Positions 27,668 to 36,614 of a DNA stretch of 64,000 nt are shown in pieces. This DNA is from Butyrivibrio sp. INlla16 (GTDB taxonomy: Bacteria > Bacillota > Clostridia > Lachnospirales > Lachnospiraceae). Position 1 is the first letter of the stretch. Each line of letters opens with the position of its first letter. The stretch covers positions 75,014 through 139,013 of the forward strand of contig NZ_FMYB01000006.1 of the NCBI RefSeq assembly GCF_900104155.1, given 5' to 3'. A program made the position numbers and the translations under genes. Below the pieces are notes generated by a model. That model was not told the DNA's origin. It saw nothing but the letters and a program-made list of their open reading frames with translations, and did no database searches.

Positions 27668-27870
27668 AAATAATTAAATTGTTAAAGACTCCCCAAACAA
27701 AACTGTAAGACACTTCTTGCGCTCCCCTGATTTATCGTTCCCCCTCGATATATCAAACAAAAAGCGTCTTTACAATAGCATGATTTTACTAAAAATACAA
27801 CAATATTATCCCAAATTGTTAATAATCTTAATAAATTCTTAATAATTCAGAAAGTATTGTCAAAAGGCCA
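27668..27870. other. AT-rich non-coding gap
   Basis: About 200 bp between the permease stop and the hairpin upstream of the secreted-protein gene. I see no open frame with a ribosome site and no clear terminator for the permease operon; short A/T runs only. Confidence 0.5.
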
Positions 27871-28719
27871 TCAACCCTTGACCGCACCTGCGATGAAGCT
27901 TGCCTGAATCTTTTTACTAAGGAACAGATAAGCTATAAGTGTCGGGAAGGTCGCGATAACAAGCGCAGCACCAATGGGTCCCCACTCCGTTGTATGCTGT
28001 CCTGACAGGGCCTTGATACCTACTGGCAGAGTTCTGTGCACTGAGTCTGAGATGAATACGTTAGCAAACATGAACTCGTTCCAGCACTGAAGGTATGAAT
28101 AAACGCCAACCGTTGAAACCGCGGGCTTCATAAGCGGCAGGATTATTCTGAAAAATGTTCCGAAAAGTCCGCATCCGTCGATTCTTGCTGCCTCATCAAG
28201 TGCAAAAGGTATCTCGGACATGAATCCGGTGCTGATCAGAATTGCCATTGAAAGCGAAAAAGCTGCATACGGAATAATAAGTGTTGAATACTTATTGAGC
28301 CAGTGAAGCTTTGAAAGCACTACATAAACCGGAACGATTGATGCCTGGATCGGTATTGTGAGTCCAAGCATGAAGAATGCGTTCATCAGCTTACTACCCT
28401 TCCATCTGATTCTTGTGATGGCATAAGTAGCCATCATCGCAGCCATAATAGATATGGCAATGGCAATAGTTGTAACAAGTAAACTGTTGAAGAAATAAAG
28501 GCCCATGTTTCCCGTGCCCATGGCAGTTGTAAAGTTTGACCACAGCCATTTTTGCGGGAGACCTATCACGTTTGCACCAAAGATTTCATCGTTGGATTTC
28601 AGGGCAAATGTGAACATGAAATATATAGGAAATAGGTTAATAATCGCCCAGATTACTAATATTATTTCCGTAAAAACCTTAAATACAGGATTTGTTTCCT
28701 TAAGTGTATAGCTTTCCAT
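27871..28719 (-). CDS. Carbohydrate ABC transporter permease (MalG-like, CUT1)
   Basis: 282 residues from the ATG at 28719 (AGGAAGATTAAT upstream). Six membrane spans and the EAA loop that contacts the ATPase (DEAARIDGCGLFGTFFRIILPLMKP, near 185). It follows the MalF-like permease with one base between the two frames, and both follow a binding lipoprotein, so this is one sugar importer. No ATPase is encoded with it. Substrate is not readable from sequence; oligosaccharides are usual for CUT1. Confidence 0.93.
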   Translation of the reverse strand: MESYTLKETNPVFKVFTEIILVIWAIINLFPIYFMFTFALKSNDEIFGANVIGLPQKWLWSNFTTAMGTGNMGLYFFNSLLVTTIAIAISIMAAMMATYAITRIRWKGSKLMNAFFMLGLTIPIQASIVPVYVVLSKLHWLNKYSTLIIPYAAFSLSMAILISTGFMSEIPFALDEAARIDGCGLFGTFFRIILPLMKPAVSTVGVYSYLQCWNEFMFANVFISDSVHRTLPVGIKALSGQHTTEWGPIGAALVIATFPTLIAYLFLSKKIQASFIAGAVKG

Positions 28720-28720
28720 A

Positions 28721-29608
28721 TTAATCTTCCTTTTCCCTAAATGCTGCACTTATCAGCAGAGCAAATGCAAAGCACAGTATTATCAGCATGACAGAAATAG
28801 TACTTCCCATTCCATATCTGTTTCGAAGGAACAGCATGTTTTCCAAAAGGGTACTGGGTACCTCTGTGGACTGGAACGGACCACCTTCAGTAAGGATTCT
28901 TACAAGGTCATAGGTTTTCAGTGAACCTGTTACTGCGAAGATAACGCTTACTCTGATGATGGGCTTGATGATCGGAATAACCACGTATCTGTCTACCTGC
29001 CACTTTGTTGCACCATCGAGCATTGCTGCCTCTCTGAGGTCCATGTCAACGCCCTTAACTCCTGCATACATGAGCAGCATGTGATAGCCGACGTACTGCC
29101 ATACCGTAGGAACGATGATACTTCCAAGAGCAGTACTTACTTCACCTACCCATACGTGTTTCCAGTCTCCTCTGCCTATTGCTTCAAGGAATCTGTTCAA
29201 AAGACCATAATCGGGATTATATATTTTCAGCCAGAGCTGACCGATAACTACTGTTGAAATAAGAACCGGCATGAAGAATATTGATAAGTATACTCTCTCC
29301 TTAAGGCTCTCTCTTCTACCAAGAAGGAGTGCCAGTAAAAGCGCAAAAGGTAACTGCACAAAAACTGAGAAAAATGCCAGTATCAACGAATTTTTCAGTG
29401 ATGTCACAAACTTGATCGACCCGTTTGTGAACAACTCGACATAGTTGTCAAAACCGATGAATGTGCCTGCGGAAAAACCGTTCCAGTCATACAAACTTCT
29501 GTACACAGATACAGCGATCGGTGCAATAAGTATGCTTACAAAAAGGAGCAGTCCCGGAAGCAGAAATACGAAAATTGCTAATCCTTTTTTTAAACCTTGT
29601 TTATTCAT
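28721..29608 (-). CDS. Carbohydrate ABC transporter permease (MalF-like, CUT1)
   Basis: 295 residues from the ATG at 29608 (GGAAGG upstream, better than the TTG two codons earlier). Six spans, with the EAA loop REAAMLDGATKWQVDRYVVIPIIKP near 200. It forms the heterodimeric membrane channel with the downstream MalG-like protein. A terminator-like hairpin separates it from the binding-protein gene, so permease transcripts are probably made in smaller amount. Confidence 0.93.
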   Translation of the reverse strand: MNKQGLKKGLAIFVFLLPGLLLFVSILIAPIAVSVYRSLYDWNGFSAGTFIGFDNYVELFTNGSIKFVTSLKNSLILAFFSVFVQLPFALLLALLLGRRESLKERVYLSIFFMPVLISTVVIGQLWLKIYNPDYGLLNRFLEAIGRGDWKHVWVGEVSTALGSIIVPTVWQYVGYHMLLMYAGVKGVDMDLREAAMLDGATKWQVDRYVVIPIIKPIIRVSVIFAVTGSLKTYDLVRILTEGGPFQSTEVPSTLLENMLFLRNRYGMGSTISVMLIILCFAFALLISAAFREKED

Positions 29609-29692
29609 ACACAAACCTTCCCAGCCGAATTTCTTCTGTATCCGGCTCTACTGGCATAACCTTAGTAAGGCAAAATGCCTTTGCATTAAAAA

Positions 29693-29733
29693 GTCCTTCC
29701 TGCTTCCAATTTTATTCAGAAGTCAGGAAGGAC
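29693..29733 (-). terminator. Intercistronic terminator/attenuator between binding protein and permeases
   Basis: On the minus strand GTCCTTCCTG (29733-29724) pairs with CAGGAAGGAC (29702-29693), a perfect ten-pair stem helped by ACTTC/GAAG next to it, followed by TTTTTAATG. Partial read-through would give more binding protein than permease. Confidence 0.75.
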
Positions 29734-29766
29734 AAAGTAAAGTCTAATCCGACTTATTATTTGTTA

Positions 29767-31179
29767 TTACTGGATGTCCTTAGCAAGCCCTTCGATGAAC
29801 TGCTTACCATCAAGAAGGCAACCATAAACCTGATCTACATATGAAAGATATGTGTTAGCAGAATCAGCGCTCATAGCTGTGTCGCCGAAGAGTACCATTG
29901 TATCAGCGTTAGCAACGATGCCTGCAACTGTCTGTGTAAGCTCGTTTACAGAACTTGTGTCGCCATAAGGTGTCCATGCAGGAAGTCCGCAGCCATCAAG
30001 GTAACCATAGTGGCAGATAAGCTTACCAAGCTCAAATGCATACTCAGCAGCCTTCTCAGCGTTAGGTGAAGATGCTGCTACAGCAAGTGTATCAGAAGGT
30101 CCACCGATGAGCTGTCCAAGCTTAGCCTTGTCAGCATTGATTACAGGGAACTCACTAACCTTAACCTTATCCTTGAACTCTTCGTTAGCAGCGAAGTCAG
30201 CACAGTTCCATGTTCCGTTCATGTAGAATGCATACTTGCCAGCCATGAAGTTGTTCTTAACTTCGTCGTTTGTAAGGCCGATTCCTGAAGGATCGAAGTA
30301 ACCGTTGTTTACAAGACCCTGGAATGTATCAACAGCATCAGCAACGTCCTGGTTGTTCCATGTTGCCTTGCCAGCGAAGATCTCGTTAAGTGTATCAGCG
30401 CCTGCGCTCTTCTCGATTACAGACTCAAGATACTCTGTTACGCACCATGTCTCTTTTCCTGCACATCCGAAAGGAATGATTCCTTTGTCCTTAAGGGCGT
30501 CGCAGCAAGCGATGAACTCATCATAAGTTCCGGGAATCTCATCATATCCAGCTTCCTTAAGAAGGTCCATGTTTGCGAAGAGACCAACGATGTTCATTGT
30601 AAGCGGTACACCGTAGTGCTTTCCGTCGTATGTGGAGTTACCCATCATAACTTCAGGAAGCTCACTCTTGTAGTTCTCATAAGCATCATCAAGGCAGTAA
30701 ACCTTGCCTGCATCTACGAAATCACCAAGGAATGCACATGACCATGTGAAGAAGATATCAGGCATCTCATCTGCAGCAACTGCAGCCTTGATCTTTGTCT
30801 TGTAGGACTGGTTCTCAAATGCTTCCCATGTGAAGTTTACATTGGGATATTTCTCTGCCATGTCGGCAATTGCAGCTTCATAAGAATGACGGTTTGAATC
30901 ACTCTCTGTTGCAATACACCACATTGAAAGATCAATAGCCTCACCATCATCAGCTGCTACTTCTTCTGTAGCCTCTTCTGTGCTCTCAGCCTCTGTAGCC
31001 TCCTCTGCTGTGTCAGCAGCTTCAGTGGTCTCTTCGGTGCTTTCAGCTTCTGTTGCAGCCGGAGCTTCCTCTTTAGCTGTGTTGTCTGCTGCCGGTGCTG
31101 AATTTCCCCCACCGCATCCAACGAGTGATAAAGTCATAACACCCGTAAGCAGCAATGATGCAATACGCTTCATTTTCAT
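29767..31179 (-). CDS. Sugar-binding lipoprotein of CUT1 ABC transporter
   Basis: 470 residues. Lipoprotein signal with lipobox LSLVGC (Cys about 22), then an acidic Glu/Ala/Thr-rich linker (about 25-80) that keeps the domain away from the membrane, then an SBP_bac_1 fold (FTWEAFENQSYKTKIKAAVAADEMPDIFFTWS near 115). GGAGAGGTATGTT precedes the start. It is first in an operon with two permeases. Highly expressed, as shown by its clean ribosome site and the downstream attenuator. Confidence 0.93.
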   Translation of the reverse strand: MKMKRIASLLLTGVMTLSLVGCGGGNSAPAADNTAKEEAPAATEAESTEETTEAADTAEEATEAESTEEATEEVAADDGEAIDLSMWCIATESDSNRHSYEAAIADMAEKYPNVNFTWEAFENQSYKTKIKAAVAADEMPDIFFTWSCAFLGDFVDAGKVYCLDDAYENYKSELPEVMMGNSTYDGKHYGVPLTMNIVGLFANMDLLKEAGYDEIPGTYDEFIACCDALKDKGIIPFGCAGKETWCVTEYLESVIEKSAGADTLNEIFAGKATWNNQDVADAVDTFQGLVNNGYFDPSGIGLTNDEVKNNFMAGKYAFYMNGTWNCADFAANEEFKDKVKVSEFPVINADKAKLGQLIGGPSDTLAVAASSPNAEKAAEYAFELGKLICHYGYLDGCGLPAWTPYGDTSSVNELTQTVAGIVANADTMVLFGDTAMSADSANTYLSYVDQVYGCLLDGKQFIEGLAKDIQ

Positions 31180-31233
31180 AACATACCTCTCCTTTTCTTT
31201 TTGGGCATTTCTGCCATTAATACGTTATATCTT

Positions 31234-31248
31234 AAGCACTTGGTGCTT
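31234..31248. promoter_or_regulatory. Palindromic operator candidate upstream of binding-protein gene
   Basis: AAGCAC-TTG-GTGCTT, 55 bp upstream of the 31179 start, next to a possible -10 (TATAAC on the minus strand). It could bind a LacI-type or other dimeric repressor. No regulator gene is adjacent. Confidence 0.4.
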
Positions 31249-31262
31249 TAGATCTACATTAT

Positions 31263-31310
31263 TGCCTTCTCCTAGGGGAGAAGGTGTCAGCGAAGCTGAC
31301 GGATGAGGGG
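31263..31310 (-). repeat. Interspersed hairpin repeat, copy E (short form)
   Basis: GCCTTCTCCTAGGGGAGAAGG stem-loop 2 (with CTTCTCC/GGAGAAG replacing the usual CTTCCCC) and stem-loop 1 GTCAGC-GAA-GCTGAC, then GGATGAGGGG. It lies six bases from the stop of the 31317 lipoprotein gene. Confidence 0.9.
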
Positions 31311-31316
31311 TTATAC

Positions 31317-31871
31317 TCAATTTTGCTGAGTCTTCGTCATCGGCCAGGGATAGTCGATTATAAGCTCATCATCATTCAGTGTGTAGTAAAGATATGCATC
31401 CTCTATCGGATCACTGTACATAAGCTTTATGCATGAATCCTTCTCATCTACAGTGTAGTGTCCAAAGAAAATGCCCTCTTCACTGAATTCCCCATCTTTC
31501 GTGAAGACATATGACCAGCCGTTGTCCTGTGTCCAGGTTCCTACCAGTCCGTCGTGCTCTTCTTCACTGCTAAGCTTATATGTTGACTTCTCATAGAGAG
31601 TCATTGTATCGCCATTCATTTCATAGCGAAGCTTTGTTTCATTTTTATCTTTATCCGTAAGGGTGATATACTCATCATCCTTGGTATATGTATACTTCTC
31701 ACCCTTGAAGACTGCCTTGCCATTGTCATAGAGCGCAATAGCTTCTTCCGTGGGCTCATGTGTATATGCCCAGCTCTCAGTCTTCTTGCCGCATCCTGCC
31801 GATACTGTCATCATGACGATGAGCATTGTCAGGATCGATGTTGTTTTTAATACTTTTTTCATACTTCTCAT
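31317..31871 (-). CDS. Small lipoprotein, unknown function
   Basis: 184 residues with a lipobox (TVSAGC, Cys about 27) and a beta-rich body of short repeated strands (EYITLTDKDKNETKLRYEMNGDTMTLY; LVGTWTQDNGWSYVFTKDGEF), a lipocalin-like pattern common in small Clostridia lipoproteins. AAAGGCAAC precedes the ATG; a second ATG nine bases on is possible. No named family is recognised. Stop is followed by repeat E. Likely anchored on the outer face of the membrane. Confidence 0.8.
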   Translation of the reverse strand: MRSMKKVLKTTSILTMLIVMMTVSAGCGKKTESWAYTHEPTEEAIALYDNGKAVFKGEKYTYTKDDEYITLTDKDKNETKLRYEMNGDTMTLYEKSTYKLSSEEEHDGLVGTWTQDNGWSYVFTKDGEFSEEGIFFGHYTVDEKDSCIKLMYSDPIEDAYLYYTLNDDELIIDYPWPMTKTQQN

Positions 31872-32044
31872 TTTGTTGCCTTTATTTATCTATACAGATG
31901 TTTCATTTCTAAAATAAATATAAACAATGCTTTGTATAGATTGAATGTAAATCTTTTACCTCATTAAGCACTTTTTTTACTTTTTGTACACAAATCGTTC
32001 ATACTTCACTAATAATTTGTGCAAATGTTTGTTACATGTGTCTG

Positions 32045-32065
32045 AAAAAGTGATGGAAGCCATCA
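32045..32065 (-). terminator. Terminator of radical SAM/TadA operon
   Basis: On the minus strand TGATGG-CTT-CCATCA followed by CTTTTTC, 17 bp after the 32082 stop. Confidence 0.55.
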
Positions 32066-32081
32066 GGAAGATGTTTACTTT

Positions 32082-33071
32082 TTATAGTCCCTCGAAATCA
32101 AAGGCGGGAATGAAACTCTCGGAATCTGTGCCCTCTCCCTGGAAGAAGCCATTCTCGATGCCAAGATTGATAGCGTAATCTATGAGTTCTTCATATTCTG
32201 AAGCATTAACGCCTGTGAGTAGTTCCGGATAAGCAGATAAATCCCCATAGGGGGTAAATTGATTCATTATGCTCAAATATACCTTGTCACCAAAACGAGA
32301 AAGAAGCTCTTTGATAACTTTCTTAGAATCAGACAGCTGCCCGGGAAGCATCAGATGGCGCACAATAACACCACTTTTCATAAGCGGACCGCTGTAATCA
32401 TCATCAGATAATTCTTCAATTATTCTGTTATATTCAATAGCGCCAAACATGTCTGTTAACTGTCTATCATCTTCGGCAGCCTTTTTCTCCCACATAAACA
32501 GCGGCTCGTGGACCTGCCTCAGCATCTCCTCTATAGCATCCATGGCAATTCCAAAATATCCGGGGGCATTACTGTATCTCATCGACAGCTTCTCGGAATA
32601 ATACTTGCAATCAGGCAGATAAATATCAACAAGCCCCTCCAATGCCTTAAGTGTATCGACATTTTCATAAGCACTTGTGTTATAGACAACCGGAATGTGA
32701 AGCCCCTGCCGCTTTGCAGCCTCAAGAGCAGGTATGATCAGAGGTACAAAGTGAGTAGGCGTAACAAGATTGATGTTAGAAGCCTTCTCTTCCTGCAGCC
32801 TAAGAAAGATTTCCACAAGTCTTTCCGCAGAAATCTCTTTACTTACCTCACCTGATGCAATTTCATGATTCTGACAAAAGACACATCGCATATTGCAACC
32901 CGAAAAGAACACGGTTCCCGAACCGTGTTCTCCTGATATGCAGGGTTCCTCCCATGCATGAAGATAAGCTCTGGCTGCTGTCAAAACAGCTCCCTGTCCG
33001 CAGTAACCAAGCTCTCCGGATATTCTGTTAACGCCGCAGCCTCTGGGACAGATTCTACAATTATCCAGCAA
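32082..33071 (-). CDS. Radical SAM protein of the PflX/COG1313 type
   Basis: 329 residues. The radical SAM cluster motif is C59-N-M-R-C63-V-F-C66. Four more cysteines at the N-terminus (C5, C8, C12, C24; CRICPRGCG and YCGQ) look like a second metal site, as in PflX-like uncharacterised proteins. It reads like a pyruvate-formate-lyase activase relative, but no glycyl-radical enzyme is nearby, so the target is unknown. It overlaps the tadA end by 11 bp, suggesting coupled translation. Confidence 0.88.
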   Translation of the reverse strand: MLDNCRICPRGCGVNRISGELGYCGQGAVLTAARAYLHAWEEPCISGEHGSGTVFFSGCNMRCVFCQNHEIASGEVSKEISAERLVEIFLRLQEEKASNINLVTPTHFVPLIIPALEAAKRQGLHIPVVYNTSAYENVDTLKALEGLVDIYLPDCKYYSEKLSMRYSNAPGYFGIAMDAIEEMLRQVHEPLFMWEKKAAEDDRQLTDMFGAIEYNRIIEELSDDDYSGPLMKSGVIVRHLMLPGQLSDSKKVIKELLSRFGDKVYLSIMNQFTPYGDLSAYPELLTGVNASEYEELIDYAINLGIENGFFQGEGTDSESFIPAFDFEGL

Positions 33072-33615
33072 AATTTTCTCCTTCCGCCTCGGCCAGCTTT
33101 CTGGCTTCTTTCTCAGCCTTATTCCGCTTCCTCAGCTCCGTGAAAAATTCCTTTAAAATATCACTGCAGTCCTTTTCAAGAACTCCCTTGGTAATATCCA
33201 CCTGATGGTTAAACTCCGGATTCTCAAGAATATTAATAACCGTTCCTGCGCTTCCGGCCTTGGGACTTGAAGCTCCCATCACTACGCGGGGAATTCTTGA
33301 CTGAACGATAGCACCGGCGCACATCTGGCAGGGCTCAAGTGTCACATACATGGTGCACTCCTCAAGCCTCCAGTCGCCCATCTTCTTACATGCCTTTTTC
33401 ACTGCGGTAATCTCAGCATGGCAAAGCACGGATTTATTGGTATTTCTACGATTATACCCTCGTCCGATAATCTTTCCCTCATATACTATGACACAGCCTA
33501 TCGGCACCTCGCCGAGTTCAATAGCCCTGCGGGCCTGCTTCAGTGCAGCTCTCATATATTTCTCATCAAGTTTTTCCTGTTCCGTTCTTACACTTAATTC
33601 CGGACGTTTAGCCAT
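33061..33615 (-). CDS. tadA: tRNA-specific adenosine deaminase
   Basis: 184 residues from the ATG at 33615 with AAAGGAG upstream. Zinc deaminase motifs are intact: CHAEITAV (His ligand and catalytic Glu, about 73-80) and TLEPCQMCAGAI (Cys ligands, about 102-113). TadA converts the wobble adenosine of tRNA-Arg(ACG) to inosine. The C-terminal 25 residues form a charged Lys/Glu/Ala-rich extension beyond the usual end. Overlap with the next gene shows an operon. Confidence 0.94.
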   Translation of the reverse strand: MAKRPELSVRTEQEKLDEKYMRAALKQARRAIELGEVPIGCVIVYEGKIIGRGYNRRNTNKSVLCHAEITAVKKACKKMGDWRLEECTMYVTLEPCQMCAGAIVQSRIPRVVMGASSPKAGSAGTVINILENPEFNHQVDITKGVLEKDCSDILKEFFTELRKRNKAEKEARKLAEAEGENFAG

Positions 33616-33661
33616 TCTAATTACAACTCCTTTATGCCTCAATTTAGCAGCCTAACAAACT

Positions 33662-33691
33662 AAAAGCACATAGCTTTTCACCATGTGCTTT
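33662..33691 (-). terminator. Bidirectional hairpin after CdaR gene
   Basis: AAAGCACAT and ATGTGCTTT pair across a loop of about 11 bases; on the minus strand it is followed by TTTTAGTTTG. It lies between the CdaR stop and tadA. Confidence 0.55.
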
Positions 33692-33704
33692 ATTCTTGTG
33701 TCAA

Positions 33705-34796
33705 TCAAAATCTTCCGGAATCCACATACTTCATATAGTTCAGCACCATCAGCGCAATCTTGAAGGTAAGCGCCTCATCAAAGGTTCTGATATCAAGTCC
33801 TGTAGCCTTCTCCAGCTTCTCAATTCTGTAAACAAGCGTATTTCTGTGCACAAACAGCTGTCTGGAGGTCTCAGATACATTCAGGTTATTCTCAAAGAAC
33901 TTGTTGATTGTGTTAAGAGTTTCCTCATCAAGATTCTCGGGAATCTCGCGGTCTCCGAATATCTCATCTATGAAAACCTTGCACAGGTTTACGGGAAGCT
34001 GATAAATCAGTCTTCCGATGCCGAGCATGTTGTACGCAATTACTCGCTTTTCTGCGTAGAAAATCTTGCCGACATCGAGTGCCATCTTCGCTTCCTTATA
34101 GGATTTACTCAGATCCTTGATCTCGCCGACTATTGTGCCGTAGGATACACGAACATCAAGCATTGCCTCTGTGTTCATCATATCTACAATTGTTGTGGCA
34201 ACACCGGCTATTTCCTCATAGGTTTCACCTGACTTAAGAGCCTTTATCAGAATAACACTGGTCTCGTCCACAGCTGTCACATAGTCGCCGCTTCCGCTGG
34301 TGTACATGCTTCCGAGCAGCTCAGCCGCACCGCTGTCACGTCCTGCCTTTGTCTCAACAATGATTATTACTCTTGGCACATTGACATCAATTCTAAGTTT
34401 CTTTGCGCGGTTATAGATATCGATAAGAAGCAGATTATCAAGAAGCAGATTCTGGAAAAAATTGTTCCTGTCATATCTTTCCTTATAAGCAACTATCAGA
34501 TTCTGCAGCTGACTTACACAGATTTTTCCGACCATATATGCATCTTCGCCCTGCCCCTTGGCAAGTAGGATATATGAAAGATCACCCTCATCCATAATCT
34601 TCAAAAGATGCATTCCGCCAATAACCTGAGAATCAACCTGTGATGCGGCAAAGTCCGAAATGAATGATCCCTCAAACTTCGGAGCTTCTGCAGTTGCAGC
34701 CACAACCTTTCCCTTCAAATCCATAACACTGAGCTGAACCCTCGTAATAGCAGAAAGTTCATCAATACTGTTTTGTATAATCTGCGCAGTAATCAT
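33705..34796 (-). CDS. CdaR/PucR-family sugar-diacid-type transcriptional regulator
   Basis: 363 residues. N-terminal sugar-diacid recognition region (about 1-135; ITRVQLSVMDLKGKVVAAT), a central GGDEF-like/PucR linker and a C-terminal PucR helix-turn-helix (about 300-355; LNVSETSRQLFVHRNTLVYRIEKLEKATG). GGAGG precedes the ATG. The family activates glycerate, glucarate or purine pathways, but no such genes are adjacent; the gene beside it is the GH51 enzyme. It probably regulates a carbon-use gene outside or near this block. Confidence 0.88.
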   Translation of the reverse strand: MITAQIIQNSIDELSAITRVQLSVMDLKGKVVAATAEAPKFEGSFISDFAASQVDSQVIGGMHLLKIMDEGDLSYILLAKGQGEDAYMVGKICVSQLQNLIVAYKERYDRNNFFQNLLLDNLLLIDIYNRAKKLRIDVNVPRVIIIVETKAGRDSGAAELLGSMYTSGSGDYVTAVDETSVILIKALKSGETYEEIAGVATTIVDMMNTEAMLDVRVSYGTIVGEIKDLSKSYKEAKMALDVGKIFYAEKRVIAYNMLGIGRLIYQLPVNLCKVFIDEIFGDREIPENLDEETLNTINKFFENNLNVSETSRQLFVHRNTLVYRIEKLEKATGLDIRTFDEALTFKIALMVLNYMKYVDSGRF

Positions 34797-34920
34797 TTAT
34801 GCCTCCACCACTTTTTTTGTAGTACAGTTTTGCACATTTTACCGTGCAAAAATCTAATCTACAATCATTTTACTTTTCAAAATAGCGGAGTTCAAGTGGT
34901 TTTATGTCTCTTAAGCACTC

Positions 34921-34965
34921 AAAAAAATAGTGAACGGCAATACTAAATTGTCATTCACTATTTTT
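34921..34965 (-). terminator. Terminator of arabinofuranosidase operon
   Basis: AAAAATAGTGAA (34965-34954 on the minus strand) pairs with TTCACTATTTTT (34934-34923), extended by more T. A twelve-pair stem starting six bases after the 34971 stop codon. Confidence 0.82.
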
Positions 34966-34970
34966 ACTCT

Positions 34971-36569
34971 TTATTCCTTCACAAAACGAAATACATTCCA
35001 GGACAACGGCTTAAGTTCTGCTTTTACTGTCATCTCATTGCCGACAGTGTCTGTAGCCTCTTTGGGTACAATATTTTTATCTGCTTCTTCATCCGGTGTT
35101 CTGTTTTCAGTGAACATCTCTGTGTGCCCTTCAAAGCGCATTCCTGTAAGTCCTGTTATATCCAGTGTAAAGTCTGCACTGTCCTCCCAGTCACGATTTA
35201 TAACAAAAACAGTCAGTTCACCAGTCTCAGAATCATACGCTGCCGCGCTGTCAATAAAGTCCACCTGATTCTGTTCGTGGTACTTATGCGTATCATCGAG
35301 GGCAAAACTTTCTAAATCATATGTCTCACACTCAACAGAAGTCTGCAGAGATATTCCATGACCATATTTCATAAGATCTGCATATGGATAATATGCCGGA
35401 ATCGTGAATACATGATCATGGTCACAGCCTGCTGCCACACCGAGACCTGATGTCATACAGCCTATCTTTACACGATCTGCATGGCGAAGCATCTCAAGGA
35501 TAACAGCTGCATTCCCAAGTGCCATAAGCATCGGATCCATAGGCGGGAATGACCTGGAAGGCATATTATCCGGATCATGGCGAACATATTCGCGCTCCGG
35601 ATCAAAGAGATAATGTGTACCCGGTTCTATGTACGGTTCTCTGCCAAAATGAAGCTCTTTTTTCTCCATAGGCATTACACCATACTCATCCAATGACAGC
35701 TTCATTACTTTAGGAGAGTGCATCAAAGCTTGAACGTAATCGCACAAAGCTATCTCTGTACGTATATAGTCTTCATAGTAACGTGATGCAGCCATGAACT
35801 GCGCATAATTGCCAATTTCTGCCGACTGATAATGGTGCATTGAAATATAGTCAACTGCGTTATAACATTCCTTGAGGACTTTCAAATCCCAATCAGGATA
35901 GTGTGAAAGATCCGGAGAACTTGAAACACAGACTGCTGTTTCTATACTTCCATCAACCCACTTCATTGCCTTTGAGGTTTCATTTACAAGAAGTCCGTAA
36001 CCTCTGGGATCCTTTTCCCAGGAAGCAACCTGCCATGGACCGTCCATTTCATTTCCCAGATACCAGACTTTAACTCCATAGGGTTTTGCATGTCCGTTTT
36101 TCTTACGAAGATCTGACCAGTAAGTACCGCCCTCATGGTTGGTATATTCAACATTGTAGATGGCATCATTTATGCCGCCTGTACCCAGGTTTATTGTATA
36201 CATAGGCTCCATTCCAACCTTTTCAGCCCACTGGAGATACTCGTCATGTCCGACATCATTCGGATAATATTGATGCCAGGCCAGATCCAGGTGCTCCTTC
36301 CTGTTTTCCTTAGGACCAATGGAATCCTTCCAGTCCCAGCCGGATACAAAATTGCCTCCGGGAAGACGAACCGCAGGCACATCTGTTTTTTTCAAAGCCT
36401 CAATCCAGTCTTTTCGAAATCCCTGCTCATCTGCAGTCGGATGCTTCGGGTTGTACATATTTCCGTAAACGATCGATCCGATGGGTTCCATGAATGCACC
36501 ATAAATACGTTTTGATATATTTCCTATCCTAAAATTCGGATTAATAGAAACTTTTGCCTTTTTAGCCAT
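34971..36569 (-). CDS. abfA: Alpha-L-arabinofuranosidase, GH51
   Basis: 532 residues from the ATG at 36569 (GAAAGGAAAAGAA upstream), no signal peptide, so it acts on imported arabino-oligosaccharides. GH51 features: N-terminal RIYGAFMEPIG, LPGGNFVSGWDW, the acid/base Glu in YLGNEMDGPW (about 172) and the nucleophile Glu in LDEYGVMPM (about 293), followed by the C-terminal beta-sandwich. It follows a binding-protein gene by 45 bp on the same strand and shares the locus with an LplBC-type importer. Releases L-arabinose for the araB/araD pathway at 55-60 kb. Confidence 0.94.
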   Translation of the reverse strand: MAKKAKVSINPNFRIGNISKRIYGAFMEPIGSIVYGNMYNPKHPTADEQGFRKDWIEALKKTDVPAVRLPGGNFVSGWDWKDSIGPKENRKEHLDLAWHQYYPNDVGHDEYLQWAEKVGMEPMYTINLGTGGINDAIYNVEYTNHEGGTYWSDLRKKNGHAKPYGVKVWYLGNEMDGPWQVASWEKDPRGYGLLVNETSKAMKWVDGSIETAVCVSSSPDLSHYPDWDLKVLKECYNAVDYISMHHYQSAEIGNYAQFMAASRYYEDYIRTEIALCDYVQALMHSPKVMKLSLDEYGVMPMEKKELHFGREPYIEPGTHYLFDPEREYVRHDPDNMPSRSFPPMDPMLMALGNAAVILEMLRHADRVKIGCMTSGLGVAAGCDHDHVFTIPAYYPYADLMKYGHGISLQTSVECETYDLESFALDDTHKYHEQNQVDFIDSAAAYDSETGELTVFVINRDWEDSADFTLDITGLTGMRFEGHTEMFTENRTPDEEADKNIVPKEATDTVGNEMTVKAELKPLSWNVFRFVKE

Positions 36570-36614
36570 TTTCTTTTCCTTTCTATTCTCAATCATTAAT
36601 TCCGTGATGACATT

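Noticed and set aside
32100..33000. Glycyl-radical enzyme activase
   Set aside because: No glycyl-radical enzyme gene is in the neighbourhood and the extra N-terminal cysteines fit the PflX-like group instead.
33705..34796. Dedicated regulator of abfA
   Set aside because: It is on the same strand downstream of abfA with a terminator between; its family usually controls sugar-acid genes, so the link is not supported.
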